Assembly: GCF_902809835.1 (NCBI RefSeq) | Contig: NZ_CADDWM010000009.1 | Coordinates: forward strand, 62,001-126,000 | Origin: Agromyces sp. Marseille-P2726 | Lineage (GTDB): Bacteria; Actinomycetota; Actinomycetes; Actinomycetales; Microbacteriaceae | Direction: 5' to 3' | Length of the DNA stretch: 64,000 bases | Part shown: in pieces, positions 17,210 through 27,672 of the stretch | Position numbering within the stretch: the first letter of the stretch is position 1 | How the letters are laid out: each line of letters begins with the position of its first letter | The notes under the pieces: generated by a model | The model's input: only the letters and a program-made list of their open reading frames with translations | What the model was told of the DNA's origin: nothing | Databases searched by the model: none | Program-made: the position numbers and the translations under genes

Positions 17210-17851
17210 CTACCGCTCGCCCACGGTGGCCCGGAAGACGCGGGTGACTTCCGCGTCAGGAACGACGCCTTCGCCGAGCACCAGAACTTCAGGCCTATGG
17301 AGGCGGAATTTCCGGATCACCTTCTCTGCGGCTGCGATCTCGTTGTCGACGCCGGCGCCCTTCATCAACACAAGCTCTCCACCCGACCGAACGAGGGGAG
17401 CGGTGATGGGAAGGAGGGTTCGAAGCGCGCTGACCGCTCGTGCCGTGACTTGGTCGAGTTCACCGCGGAGGGCGGCATCCTCTGCGCGTGCTCGCATGAC
17501 ATCCACGTTCGCGAGCTCGAGCTCGCGCACCTGCCGTTCGAGCCATGCCACACGCCGCTCCATGGGCTCGATGAGGGTGAACTGCACGTCGGGTCGTGCG
17601 ATGGCGAGCACGATGCCCGGGAGCCCTGCGCCCGATCCCACATCGCCGACTCGGCCCGGGCGGAGGAGCGGTGCAACGAGGGCGCTGTTGAGGATGTGGC
17701 GAGTCCACAGACGGGGAAGCTCGACGGGGCCGATCAGGCCCAACTCCTCGCCGTGCCGTGCCAGCGCATTCGCGAACTCGCGGGCACGAGGAAGCTGCGA
17801 ACCGAATACTTGCGTCGCGACGCTCGGTTCCGGTTCCAGAGTGTCGCTCAT
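17210..17851 (-). CDS. rsmG: 16S rRNA (guanine(527)-N7)-methyltransferase
   Basis: A 213-residue SAM-dependent methyltransferase that modifies G527 of 16S rRNA. The SAM motif VGDVGSGAGLPGIVLA, the upstream LTRHILNSALVAPLL-type element and the C-terminal half match RsmG/GidB. It normally forms an operon with parA and parB; here 3.25 kb of repeats, parS sites and an insertion sequence separate it from parA. The bases just before the ATG are occupied by a perfect parS, so no ordinary Shine-Dalgarno site is present. Confidence 0.95.
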   Translation of the reverse strand: MSDTLEPEPSVATQVFGSQLPRAREFANALARHGEELGLIGPVELPRLWTRHILNSALVAPLLRPGRVGDVGSGAGLPGIVLAIARPDVQFTLIEPMERRVAWLERQVRELELANVDVMRARAEDAALRGELDQVTARAVSALRTLLPITAPLVRSGGELVLMKGAGVDNEIAAAEKVIRKFRLHRPEVLVLGEGVVPDAEVTRVFRATVGER

Positions 17852-17852
17852 G

Positions 17853-17866
17853 GTTTCACGTGAAAC
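17853..17866. promoter_or_regulatory. parS site 7, at the rsmG start codon
   Basis: A perfect GTTTCACGTGAAAC ends two bases before the rsmG ATG (17849-17851 on the minus strand). It is the parS closest to oriC in this window. Confidence 0.95.
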
Positions 17867-17884
17867 GCTACGGGAACGCCCGCG

Positions 17885-18382
17885 TCAGGCGCCACGCGAA
17901 ATCACGGTGTGCCGCTCGGCGCCCTCGCCGCGGGACTCCGAATGGAACCCCCGTTCGCTCACGAGGTCATGGACGAGCTTCCGCTCGTACGACGACATCG
18001 GCGGCAGTGCGGCCTCGGCGGCTCCGGCTTCGATGCGCTCGGTGGCTCGATCCACCAGGCGGGCGAGCTCGTTGCGACGCTGGTCGCGCGAGCCGCCGAT
18101 GTCGAGGATGAGGCGCGAGAACACACCGGTCTTCGTCTGCACCGCCAAACGAGTCAGCTCCTGGAGCGCGCTGACCGTCTCGGGCTTCGACAGTATGCCG
18201 AGGTTCGCACCCTCGCCGGCGTTCACCGAGACATACGCGCGGCCGTTCCGAGCGTCGATGTCGATGTCGCCGTCGAGATCGCAGATGTCGAGGAGCTCCT
18301 CGATGTAGTCGGCGGCGATGTCGCCCTCCTGCTCGAGCTGAGCCAGGGAGCGGTCGTCGGTGTCGTGGTGCACGTCGGTCAT
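17885..18382 (-). CDS. jag: Jag/KhpB-type RNA-binding protein (KH plus R3H domains)
   Basis: A 165-residue cytoplasmic RNA-binding protein of the Jag/SpoIIIJ-associated family, normally encoded after yidC. An acidic N-terminus leads into a KH-like middle (DGDIDIDARNGRAYVSV), followed by the R3H region with RRNELARLVDRATERI and MSSYERKLVHDLV. GGGAAG lies six bases before the ATG, overlapping the end of yidC. Probably co-transcribed with yidC and rsmG. Confidence 0.93.
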   Translation of the reverse strand: MTDVHHDTDDRSLAQLEQEGDIAADYIEELLDICDLDGDIDIDARNGRAYVSVNAGEGANLGILSKPETVSALQELTRLAVQTKTGVFSRLILDIGGSRDQRRNELARLVDRATERIEAGAAEAALPPMSSYERKLVHDLVSERGFHSESRGEGAERHTVISRGA

Positions 18383-18385
18383 CGG

Positions 18386-19348
18386 CTACTTCCCGCTCTG
18401 CTTCTTCGCGCGCGCCTTGCTCATCGGCTGCTGTCGCTGGGTGGACTTCTTCTCCTCGACGACGATGGTGTCGCCGGCGGGCTTCTCCTCGACGGTGAGC
18501 TTGCCCCTCTTGGCGAGCCGGGCCTCACGAGCCTTCGCCGCCTCACTGCCGGGTGTCGGCATATTGCGGATCACGATGAACTGCTGACCCATGGTCCAGA
18601 AGTTCGAAACCAGCCAGTAGAACATCACGCCGAGCGGGAACGCCACACCGGAGAAGGCGAACACGAGGGGGAGCAGGTAGAGCAGGATCCGCTGCTGGCG
18701 GAACATCGGGCTCGCCTTGGTCTCGGGCGACATGTTCTTCGAGACGATCTGCAGCTGAGTGATGAACTGCGACGCCGTCATCAGCACGATCATGACGACC
18801 GCAACGACCATCACCTGCCACGGACCGCCGTTGTTCCAGGCCTGGATGAACGTCGAGCTGAGCGGGGCGCCGAGGAATACGGCGTTCGCGAACGAATCGG
18901 CCAGGTCCTGGTTCAGGAGGCCGACGCCGGCCTGATCGCGCACGGACGCGTCGTTGAGCACCGAGAACAGGCCGAAGAAGATCGGCATCTGGAGCAGCAG
19001 CGGCAAGCACGACGAGAGGGGGTTGGTACCGGTCCGCTTGTAGAGCTCCATGGTCTCGCGGGACATGGCCTCGCGCGAGAACTGGTCCTTCTTGCCCTTG
19101 TACTTGTCCTGGATCTTCTTGAGCTGGGGCGCGACCTCGAGCATGCGGCGCTGGCTCTTGATCTGCCGAACGAAGATTGGGATCAGCGCTGCACGGACGA
19201 CGATGACGAGGCCCACGATCGACAGCACCCAGGTGACGCCGGAGTCAGGGTCGAGCCCGAAGAACGTCCACATGGAGTGGAACGCGACGAGGATCAACTC
19301 GATGACCCACTTGATGGGCCAGAGGATCAAGCCGATGAAATCAGGCAT
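18386..19348 (-). CDS. yidC: Membrane protein insertase YidC
   Basis: A 320-residue insertase of the Oxa1/Alb3 family that inserts and folds inner-membrane proteins. The conserved Arg sits in the first cytoplasmic stretch (RAALIPIFVRQIKSQRRM). Five hydrophobic segments include LPLLLQMPIFFGLFSVL, and the C-terminus is very basic (RAKKQSGK) for ribosome contact. As in other Gram-positive bacteria it lacks the large periplasmic domain. It lies between yidD and jag in the standard rpmH-rnpA-yidD-yidC-jag order. Confidence 0.96.
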   Translation of the reverse strand: MPDFIGLILWPIKWVIELILVAFHSMWTFFGLDPDSGVTWVLSIVGLVIVVRAALIPIFVRQIKSQRRMLEVAPQLKKIQDKYKGKKDQFSREAMSRETMELYKRTGTNPLSSCLPLLLQMPIFFGLFSVLNDASVRDQAGVGLLNQDLADSFANAVFLGAPLSSTFIQAWNNGGPWQVMVVAVVMIVLMTASQFITQLQIVSKNMSPETKASPMFRQQRILLYLLPLVFAFSGVAFPLGVMFYWLVSNFWTMGQQFIVIRNMPTPGSEAAKAREARLAKRGKLTVEEKPAGDTIVVEEKKSTQRQQPMSKARAKKQSGK

Positions 19349-19356
19349 GGAGCGGG

Positions 19357-19755
19357 TCAGTCCTTCCGGGACACGGTGGGGGAGGGGACCAGGAGAGCAG
19401 GCTCGGTAGCGACCGGTTCCCCGGCAACGCGGGCGGCTGATGGATGCCGCGGGGCCGGCCGGGCGGGAAGCACCCAGCCGAACGGAGTGACCCGGTAGCG
19501 GGCGTGCCGGGCGGTACGAACCTCATCGATCCCGCCGGCCGACCACGGATTGCACCGGAGGATTCGCCAGGCCGTGAGTGCCGAACCCACGAGGAGCCCG
19601 CGCTGCTGCACAGAACCGAGTCCGTATGCGGAGCATGACGGATAGTACCGGCACACATCCCCGTAGAGCGGCGAGATGACGGCGCGGTAGGCACGGATGA
19701 TGGCGACGCCGATATTGCGCGGGATGAGCACGATGAAGAGGAGCACGTCACGCAT
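19357..19755 (-). CDS. yidD: Membrane protein insertion efficiency factor YidD
   Basis: A 132-residue membrane-associated helper of YidC. The core matches the family: IRAYRAVISPLYGDVCRYYPSCSAYGL, followed by RILRCNPWSAGGIDEV. I chose the ATG at 19755 (MRDVLLFIVLIPRN), which gives an N-terminal hydrophobic segment and an 8-base overlap with rnpA; the longer open frame has no family similarity. The C-terminal tail is longer than in E. coli. Confidence 0.93.
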   Translation of the reverse strand: MRDVLLFIVLIPRNIGVAIIRAYRAVISPLYGDVCRYYPSCSAYGLGSVQQRGLLVGSALTAWRILRCNPWSAGGIDEVRTARHARYRVTPFGWVLPARPAPRHPSAARVAGEPVATEPALLVPSPTVSRKD

Positions 19756-20101
19756 TGACGGCTCCCCGCATCTGTCGGTCGAGTGCCGCGAGCACCTCGG
19801 CGCGCAGCACCGGCCACTCCGCATCCGCCGAACCAGGGAGCGCGCGCACGACGACGTCGACACCGTGCACCCCGCCGTCGACGATCGCCTCGAGGCAGAT
19901 GGCCTTCAAGCGCCGGCGGACGAGGTTGCGCTGCACGGCCGTGCCGACCTTCTTCGAAACGATGAAGCCGAAGCGTGGTGCGGCGCCCGACTCCCGTGAG
20001 CGTACATAGCTCACGGTATGGGCACGGGCAACCTTCACACCCTTGCGCACGACGACACGGTAGTCATCGGCGCTCGTGATGCGATTCGCTTTGGCGAGCA
20101 C
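19748..20101 (-). CDS. rnpA: Ribonuclease P protein component
   Basis: The 117-residue protein subunit of RNase P, which matures tRNA 5' ends. It begins MLAKANRITSADDYR, and the RNA-binding RNR-like box reads AVQRNLVRRRLKAIC. It follows rpmH by seven bases and overlaps yidD. Confidence 0.96.
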   Translation of the reverse strand: MLAKANRITSADDYRVVVRKGVKVARAHTVSYVRSRESGAAPRFGFIVSKKVGTAVQRNLVRRRLKAICLEAIVDGGVHGVDVVVRALPGSADAEWPVLRAEVLAALDRQMRGAVNA

Positions 20102-20108
20102 CGACGAA

Positions 20109-20246
20109 CTAGGCGGAGAGTTCGGTGCGGCCCTTGCGGCGACGCGCCGACAGGATGGCGCGGCCGGCGCGGGTGCGCATGCGAAGACGGAAGCCGTGCT
20201 TCTTCGCGCGCCGACGATTGTTGGGCTGGAACGTACGCTTGCTCAT
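20109..20246 (-). CDS. rpmH: 50S ribosomal protein L34
   Basis: The 45-residue L34. It starts [19 protein letters not shown], continues [19 protein letters not shown] and ends GRTELSA. GGAGAAG lies a few bases before the ATG. It is the first gene of the leftward rpmH-rnpA-yidD-yidC-jag-rsmG operon. Confidence 0.98.
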   Translation of the reverse strand: MSKRTFQPNNRRRAKKHGFRLRMRTRAGRAILSARRRKGRTELSA

Positions 20247-20338
20247 GATTCTTCTCCGGCTTGGATCTCCGTGCCGAGCAGCGCGTGGATGCCCCGGCAG
20301 GAAAACTGGGTGCCCGAACGGGCGAGGTCAACTGATTA

Positions 20339-20367
20339 AAGCTACGGCCTCGGCGTGCCGGGGTCAA
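20339..20367 (-). promoter_or_regulatory. Candidate rpmH promoter
   Basis: On the minus strand TTGACC (20367-20362) and TAGCTT (20344-20339) are 17 bases apart. This places transcription about 90 bases before rpmH. The rest of 20247-20668 holds the dnaA promoter and DnaA-box-like sites. Confidence 0.55.
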
Positions 20368-20475
20368 ACCAGGTGTGGTTCGAGCCCAGCGCAGTGCAAA
20401 CGACACAGTATCCCGCGTTCCTCGGGAACACCTGTGGATCGACACGCGCGAGTTGTCGAATCCCCCAGCCGGCAT

Positions 20476-20504
20476 TTGTCGAGCGGGGGCGAGTTCGCTA
20501 GCGT
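20476..20504 (+). promoter_or_regulatory. Candidate dnaA promoter
   Basis: TTGTCG at 20476-20481 and TAGCGT at 20499-20504 have 17-base spacing. DnaA-box-like TTATCCCCA (20515-20523) and the inverse of TTATCCACG (20569-20577) follow, consistent with autoregulation by DnaA. The leader to the chosen ATG is about 160 bases. Confidence 0.5.
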
Positions 20505-20668
20505 GTGAGACCAGTTATCCCCAGCCTCGTGCGCGAAATCTCGGGCTTCTCCGAGATCTGCTCACAGCCGTGGATAACACTGTGAACACCTCGCCTCGCG
20601 CCGCTTGCTCCGTCGATCGGGGGATCGACTCGCGGCAGACGACGGCACCGGAAGGATTGCGGGGAACG

Positions 20669-22090
20669 ATGACCGAGCGGCCCATCTCCGAGACATGGGC
20701 GACGGTGCTCGATCGGCTGTCCGACGACGAGGCGATCACGCCGATGTTGCAGGGCTTCCTCAATCTCGTCGAGCCCAAGGGCATCGCGGCCGGAACGTTC
20801 TACCTCGAGGTGCCCAACGACTTCACGGCGAGCATGCTCAACCAGCGCATGCGCGTCTCCCTCCTCTCGGCGATGAGTGCAATCGACTCGCCGGCCTCCG
20901 TCACGTCGTTCTACGTCGTCGTGAACCCCGAGCTCGAGGAGCTCCGCACACCCGAGCCGGCGGCATCCGGGCTCGACGACTACCAGAACCCGGTCGAGCT
21001 CCCGGCCACACCGCAGTCGGTCTTCGAGAACACCAGCCCCGACCGGCCGCGCGATGCCCGGCTCAACCCGAAGTACTCGTTCGACAGCTTCGTCATCGGT
21101 CAGTCCAACCGATTCGCGCACGCCGCGGCGGTCGCCGTGGCGGAGGCTCCGGCGAAGGCCTACAACCCGCTCTTCATCTACGGCGATTCGGGCCTCGGCA
21201 AGACCCACCTCTTGCATGCGATCGGTCACTACGCACAGAGCCTCTATCCCGGCATCCGTGTACGCTACGTGTCGTCCGAGGAGTTCACGAACGACTTCAT
21301 CAACTCGATCGCCAACAACCGCGGCTCGCTGTTCCAGCAGCGCTACCGCAACATCGACATCCTGCTGATCGACGACATCCAGTTCCTGCAGGGCAAGGCC
21401 GAGACGCAGGAGGCGTTCTTCCACACCTTCAACACCTTGCACGACCACAACAAACAGGTCGTGATCACGAGCGACGTGCCGCCCAAGCACCTCACCGGCT
21501 TCGAAGATCGCATGCGCAGCCGGTTCGAGTGGGGCCTCATCACCGACGTCCAGGCGCCCGACCTCGAGACTCGCATCGCAATCCTTCGGAAGAAGGCACA
21601 GTCCGAGCGACTCCAGGTGCCCGACGACATCCTCGAGTACATGGCATCGAAGGTCTCGAGCAACATCCGTGAACTCGAGGGCACGCTCATCCGGGTCACT
21701 GCCTTCGCCAGCCTCAACCGCACGCCGGTGGACATGCCGCTCGTGCAGACGGTGCTCAAGGACCTCATCTCGGATGACTCCGACAACATCGTCGCGCCGG
21801 TCGACATCATCACTGCGACGGCCGAGTACTTCAAGCTCACCGTCGACGATCTGTACGGTTCGAGCCGTTCACAGGCCGTCGCGACCGCGCGGCAGATCGC
21901 GATGTACCTGTGCCGCGAACTCACCAACCTCTCGCTGCCCAAGATCGGCCAGCTGTTCGGCAACCGCGACCACACCACGGTCATGTACGCCAACAAGAAG
22001 ATCTCCGAGCTCATGAAGGAACGCCGGTCGATCTACAACCAGGTCACCGAGCTGACCGCGCGCATCAAGCAGTCACATCGCTATCGGTGA
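20669..22090 (+). CDS. dnaA: Chromosomal replication initiator protein DnaA
   Basis: A 473-residue AAA+ initiator that binds DnaA boxes and opens oriC. The N-terminal domain starts ISETWATVLDRLSDDE. Walker A is GDSGLGKTHLL, Walker B LLIDDIQFL, and the C-terminal DNA-binding signature contains GNRDHTTVMYANKKI. I chose the ATG at 20669 with GGGGAA just upstream; the longer open frame (to 20375) covers the promoter region and lacks family similarity. Confidence 0.98.
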   Translation: MTERPISETWATVLDRLSDDEAITPMLQGFLNLVEPKGIAAGTFYLEVPNDFTASMLNQRMRVSLLSAMSAIDSPASVTSFYVVVNPELEELRTPEPAASGLDDYQNPVELPATPQSVFENTSPDRPRDARLNPKYSFDSFVIGQSNRFAHAAAVAVAEAPAKAYNPLFIYGDSGLGKTHLLHAIGHYAQSLYPGIRVRYVSSEEFTNDFINSIANNRGSLFQQRYRNIDILLIDDIQFLQGKAETQEAFFHTFNTLHDHNKQVVITSDVPPKHLTGFEDRMRSRFEWGLITDVQAPDLETRIAILRKKAQSERLQVPDDILEYMASKVSSNIRELEGTLIRVTAFASLNRTPVDMPLVQTVLKDLISDDSDNIVAPVDIITATAEYFKLTVDDLYGSSRSQAVATARQIAMYLCRELTNLSLPKIGQLFGNRDHTTVMYANKKISELMKERRSIYNQVTELTARIKQSHRYR

Positions 22091-22544
22091 CGGATTCCGC
22101 ATCCGTCTCCCCCCACGTTCGCCCCCTCCAAGCCCCGCGGTCGACGCTGCGGCGACGCTGCGTGAGAGCCATTCCCACAGTTGTGGAAAACCTGTGGAAC
22201 ATTAACGAGCAACCCGGTGATTCCTGTTGAGACGGGCTTGGCGCCTGTGGAGAACTCCGCGACCGACGGATGCCGCAGGCCGACGCCTTCGTCACGACTC
22301 ACATGTTGTCCACAGCCACGGATCGCATCACTCGAGCGTCGTTGCGCCGATCGCCGAACACCATCCACAGATTCCACAGCGGTTAACACTGTTAAGAGAG
22401 AACTGGATTAATCGAGGGATCCCGACAACATTCGGAGACGGCCCAGAGCCGCACCGATTCCTCCGGCGCCGGGAAGAACTCTGCGGATAGCATGGGGGAG
22501 CCACCCAGCCCCTTCAGGGCCAACACAGCCACGACGGGAGAACC
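22091..22544. other. Putative origin of replication (oriC) between dnaA and dnaN
   Basis: A 454-bp gene-free spacer with many DnaA-box-like 9-mers. TTGTCCACA is perfect at 22306-22314. Inverse copies are TGTGGAAAA (22182-22190), TGTGGAACA (22193-22201) and TGTGGAGAA (22246-22254). Further near matches TTCCCACAG (22172), CATCCACAG and ATTCCACAG (22361-22380) are clustered. The relatively A/T-rich stretch GGTTAACACTGTTAAGAG follows at 22381-22398. Position and content match actinobacterial oriC. The exact unwinding site is not resolvable by eye. Confidence 0.85.
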
Positions 22545-23693
22545 GTGAAGTTCCAGGTCAATCGCGACGTCTTCAGTGAGGCCGTCTCCTTCGCCGTCAA
22601 GCTCCTGCCCCAGCGCACGACCCTGCCGATCCTGTCGGGCATCCTCATCGAGGCGAATGCCGATGGCCTCGTGCTCTCCTCCTTCGACTACGAGGTGTCG
22701 TCCCAGACCGAGATCCAGGCCGATGTCGAAGAGCCCGGCACCGTACTCGTGTCGGGCCGGCTGCTCGCGGAGATCGCCGGTCGGCTGCCGAACGCTCCCG
22801 TTCGAGTCGCGACAGAGGAGTCCCGCATCTCGGTGACCTGCGGCTCCGCGACCTTCACGCTGCTATCGATGCCCGTCGAGGAATATCCGTCGATCCCCGA
22901 GGTCGGCGAGCAATCCGGACTGGTTCCGGCCGACGAATTCGCGACGGCCGTCGCGCAAGTGGCCGTCGCGGCATCCCGAGACGATGTGACCCCGGTCATC
23001 ACCGGTGTGCAACTCGAGGTGCGCGAGAATCACCTGAGCCTCGTCGCGACCGACCGCTACCGGGTGGCCGTGCGAGAGATCGAGTGGGATGGCGGCTCGG
23101 TCTCCTCCGATGACGCCGTCGCGGCGCTGGTTCCTGCCCGCACGCTGCAGGAGGTCGGAAAGACGTTCGGGCACTCGGGCAACATCTCGGTTGCGATCAC
23201 GAGTCGCGACGACCGCGAACTGATCGCCTTCAGTGCCGAGAAGAAGACCGTCACCTCGCTGCTCATCAAGGGCAACTTCCCGCCGGTGCGTCGACTCTTC
23301 CCCGATGCCGTCGAGAACTACGCGGTGATGAACACCGCCGAGCTCATCGAGGCGACCCGCCGCGTCGCGTTGGTGCTCGAGCGCGAGGCCGCCCTGCGCT
23401 ACAGCTTCACCGCCGACGGCCTCACCCTCGAGGCGATCGGCAGCGAGCAGGCGCAGGCATCGGAGTCGATCGACGCGATCCTCACCGGCGACGACACGGT
23501 GGTATCGCTGAAGCCGCAGTTCCTGCTCGACGGCCTCGGCGCCGTGCACTCCGAGTTCGTTCGCATCTCGTTCACGAAGACCGAGAATCCGAACAAGCCC
23601 GGCCCCGTGCTCATCACGAGCCAGACCTCGCGCGACCAGGCCGGCGCCGACACGTACCGCTACCTCCTGCAGCCGAACCTGCTGCTGCGCTGA
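22545..23693 (+). CDS. dnaN: DNA polymerase III beta sliding clamp
   Basis: The 382-residue ring-forming processivity factor of the replicase, made of three clamp domains. It begins MKFQVNRDVFSEAVSFAVKL, has LPILSGILIEA, and ends in YRYLLQPNLLLR with the short C-terminal strand of the family. The start is GTG at 22545 with GGGAG four bases upstream. It is followed by recF after an 83-base gap. Confidence 0.98.
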   Translation: MKFQVNRDVFSEAVSFAVKLLPQRTTLPILSGILIEANADGLVLSSFDYEVSSQTEIQADVEEPGTVLVSGRLLAEIAGRLPNAPVRVATEESRISVTCGSATFTLLSMPVEEYPSIPEVGEQSGLVPADEFATAVAQVAVAASRDDVTPVITGVQLEVRENHLSLVATDRYRVAVREIEWDGGSVSSDDAVAALVPARTLQEVGKTFGHSGNISVAITSRDDRELIAFSAEKKTVTSLLIKGNFPPVRRLFPDAVENYAVMNTAELIEATRRVALVLEREAALRYSFTADGLTLEAIGSEQAQASESIDAILTGDDTVVSLKPQFLLDGLGAVHSEFVRISFTKTENPNKPGPVLITSQTSRDQAGADTYRYLLQPNLLLR

Positions 23694-23776
23694 GCCGCGT
23701 CGACCACCGAGGCAGGTGTCGTCGGGCGCGGGTAGCGTGGTGATTCCGGATGCCGCGTCGTCGAAGGGAGCCCAGC

Positions 23777-24964
23777 GTGCACGTCGCCCGGCTCTCGCTC
23801 ACGGACTACCGCAACTACCGGCGCGCCGAGATCTCGCTCGAGGCGGGTGCGACGGTGTTCGTCGGGCGGAACGGGCAGGGCAAGACGAACCTCGTCGAGG
23901 CGATCGGCTATCTCTCGACACTGGGATCGCACCGGGTGTCGGGCGATCAGGCCCTCATCAGGGCCGGAGCTGACTCGGCCATCATCCGGGCACTTCTCAC
24001 GCACGGCGACCGCGAGGTGCTCATCGAGGTGCAGCTGAATCGCCAGGGCGCGAACCGCGCGCAGTTGAATCGTGCACCGGTCAAGGCGCGCGAACTCCCG
24101 CGTTACGCGCACACGGTGCTCTTCGCTCCCGAGGACCTCGCGATCGTCCGTGGCGAGCCCTCGGTGCGACGGCGGATGCTCGACGAGCTGCTGGTGCAGC
24201 GCACCCCTCGTCTCGCCGGCGTCATGACGGACTACGAGCGGGTGCTGAAGCAGCGCAACTCCCTCCTGAAGAGTGCGCGTTCGAGGGGGCTCGCCGCCAG
24301 CCAGCTCTCCACCCTCGATATCTGGGACGAACGGCTGGTGAGCCTCGGCTCCGAACTCATCGAGCAGCGGGTCGCGCTGATCCGCGAACTGGCGACACCG
24401 CTGGCTGACGCGTATCGAGCCATCGTCGACGCCGACCATGCGCCCGAGCTTCATCCGCTGCTCTCGATCGATGGCGCGGATCCCGAGAGTTCGGCCGAAG
24501 GTCTCGAAACGCGTCCGGCTTCGCCGGGCGCTCGACCATCGAACGAAGCTGACATCGAGTCCCGGTTCGGCCATGCCCTTCGGGTCCTCCGGCCGAAGGA
24601 ACTCGAGCGCGGCATCACGCTTGCCGGGCCACATCGCGATGACGTGGTGCTGCTGCTCAACTCGCTGCCGGCGAAGGGGTACGCGAGCCACGGCGAATCG
24701 TGGTCCTTCGCCCTGGCCCTGCGCCTCGCGTCCGCCGAGCTCCTTCGACGCGACAGCACGACGGGCGATCCGGTGCTCGTGCTCGACGACGTGTTCGCCG
24801 AACTCGACCGAACTCGACGCGACCGCCTCGCGATGGCCATCGGGGAATTCGAGCAGGTCCTCGTCACCGCGGCGGTCCTCCAAGACGTGCCCGACCCGCT
24901 CACCGCCCGTGTCGTCCACATCGAGGCGGGCCGCGTGGAAGAGAGCGAGCCGACCGGTGTCTGA
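23777..24964 (+). CDS. recF: DNA replication/repair protein RecF
   Basis: A 395-residue SMC-like ATPase that helps load RecA at gapped DNA. Walker A is GRNGQGKTNLVEA, the signature region is ESWSFALALRLASAELL, and Walker B is VLVLDDVFAELD. I chose GTG at 23777 (VHVARLSLTDYRNY) because GGGAG lies six bases upstream; the frame extends nine codons further to an ATG without a ribosome site. Its stop overlaps the next start by eight bases. Confidence 0.96.
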   Translation: MHVARLSLTDYRNYRRAEISLEAGATVFVGRNGQGKTNLVEAIGYLSTLGSHRVSGDQALIRAGADSAIIRALLTHGDREVLIEVQLNRQGANRAQLNRAPVKARELPRYAHTVLFAPEDLAIVRGEPSVRRRMLDELLVQRTPRLAGVMTDYERVLKQRNSLLKSARSRGLAASQLSTLDIWDERLVSLGSELIEQRVALIRELATPLADAYRAIVDADHAPELHPLLSIDGADPESSAEGLETRPASPGARPSNEADIESRFGHALRVLRPKELERGITLAGPHRDDVVLLLNSLPAKGYASHGESWSFALALRLASAELLRRDSTTGDPVLVLDDVFAELDRTRRDRLAMAIGEFEQVLVTAAVLQDVPDPLTARVVHIEAGRVEESEPTGV

Positions 24965-25433
24965 GGCCGCCCGCGTCTACCAGCACTTCCGCGAGATCTT
25001 CGGTGATGCACGTCCACGACCCGGCCGGGCTCGTCCGCGTCAGCGGGAGTCATCCGGCAGCGAACCGTTCACCCCCGGCCGCGACCCCGAGCCGCTCGGC
25101 GAAGCGATCGATGGACTCACCGCGCAGCTCGGCTGGACAGCGCCGTTGTCGCAGCACGACCTGCTCGTGGCATGGGCGCAGATCGCGGGCGACGAGATCG
25201 CGAAGCACTCCGAGGCGATCGCGATCGAGAACGGCGTGCTGCAGGTGCGGTGCGAGTCGACCGCGTGGGCGACGCAGCTCCGGCTGATGCGCACCGAGTT
25301 GGTCACCCGCATCCTCGACCGGTTCCCTCGTGCCGGCGTCGAGACCATCCGCTTCCAGGGGCCGGATGCCCCCACCTGGAAAAAGGGCCCCAGATCGGTT
25401 CCAGGGCGTGGCCCGCGCGATACTTACGGCTGA
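24957..25433 (+). CDS. DUF721 (DciA-like) protein
   Basis: A 158-residue protein with the DUF721 domain. The core LLVAWAQIAGDEIAKHSE...GVLQVRCESTAWATQLRL matches the family. DUF721 proteins of the DciA type help load the replicative helicase in bacteria lacking DnaC. In actinobacteria the gene lies between recF and gyrB, as here. The GTG start lies within GTGTCTGA, so translation is coupled to recF. The N-terminus is an Arg/Pro-rich, probably flexible region. Confidence 0.9.
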   Translation: MSEAARVYQHFREIFGDARPRPGRARPRQRESSGSEPFTPGRDPEPLGEAIDGLTAQLGWTAPLSQHDLLVAWAQIAGDEIAKHSEAIAIENGVLQVRCESTAWATQLRLMRTELVTRILDRFPRAGVETIRFQGPDAPTWKKGPRSVPGRGPRDTYG

Positions 25434-27569
<2,136 letters not shown>

Positions 27570-27601
27570 CCGCGCGAACCGCGCAAGCGGCGAGCCGGTC
27601 A

Positions 27602-27643
27602 GGGTCGAGTAGTCCGGCCCTTCCGGCCGGACGTATCGAGACC
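27602..27643. repeat. Palindromic REP-like element between gyrB and gyrA
   Basis: GTCCGGCC (27612-27619), loop CTTCC and GGCCGGAC form an 8-bp perfect stem. The outer GGTCGA...TCGAGACC arms extend the pairing. No T-run follows, so it is not a classical terminator. Similar TATCGAGACC/GGTCGAGTA palindromes are common between genes of Microbacteriaceae (recollection, not tested). Confidence 0.6.
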
Positions 27644-27672
27644 CAGCACATGACGAAACGAGAAACGAGAAG

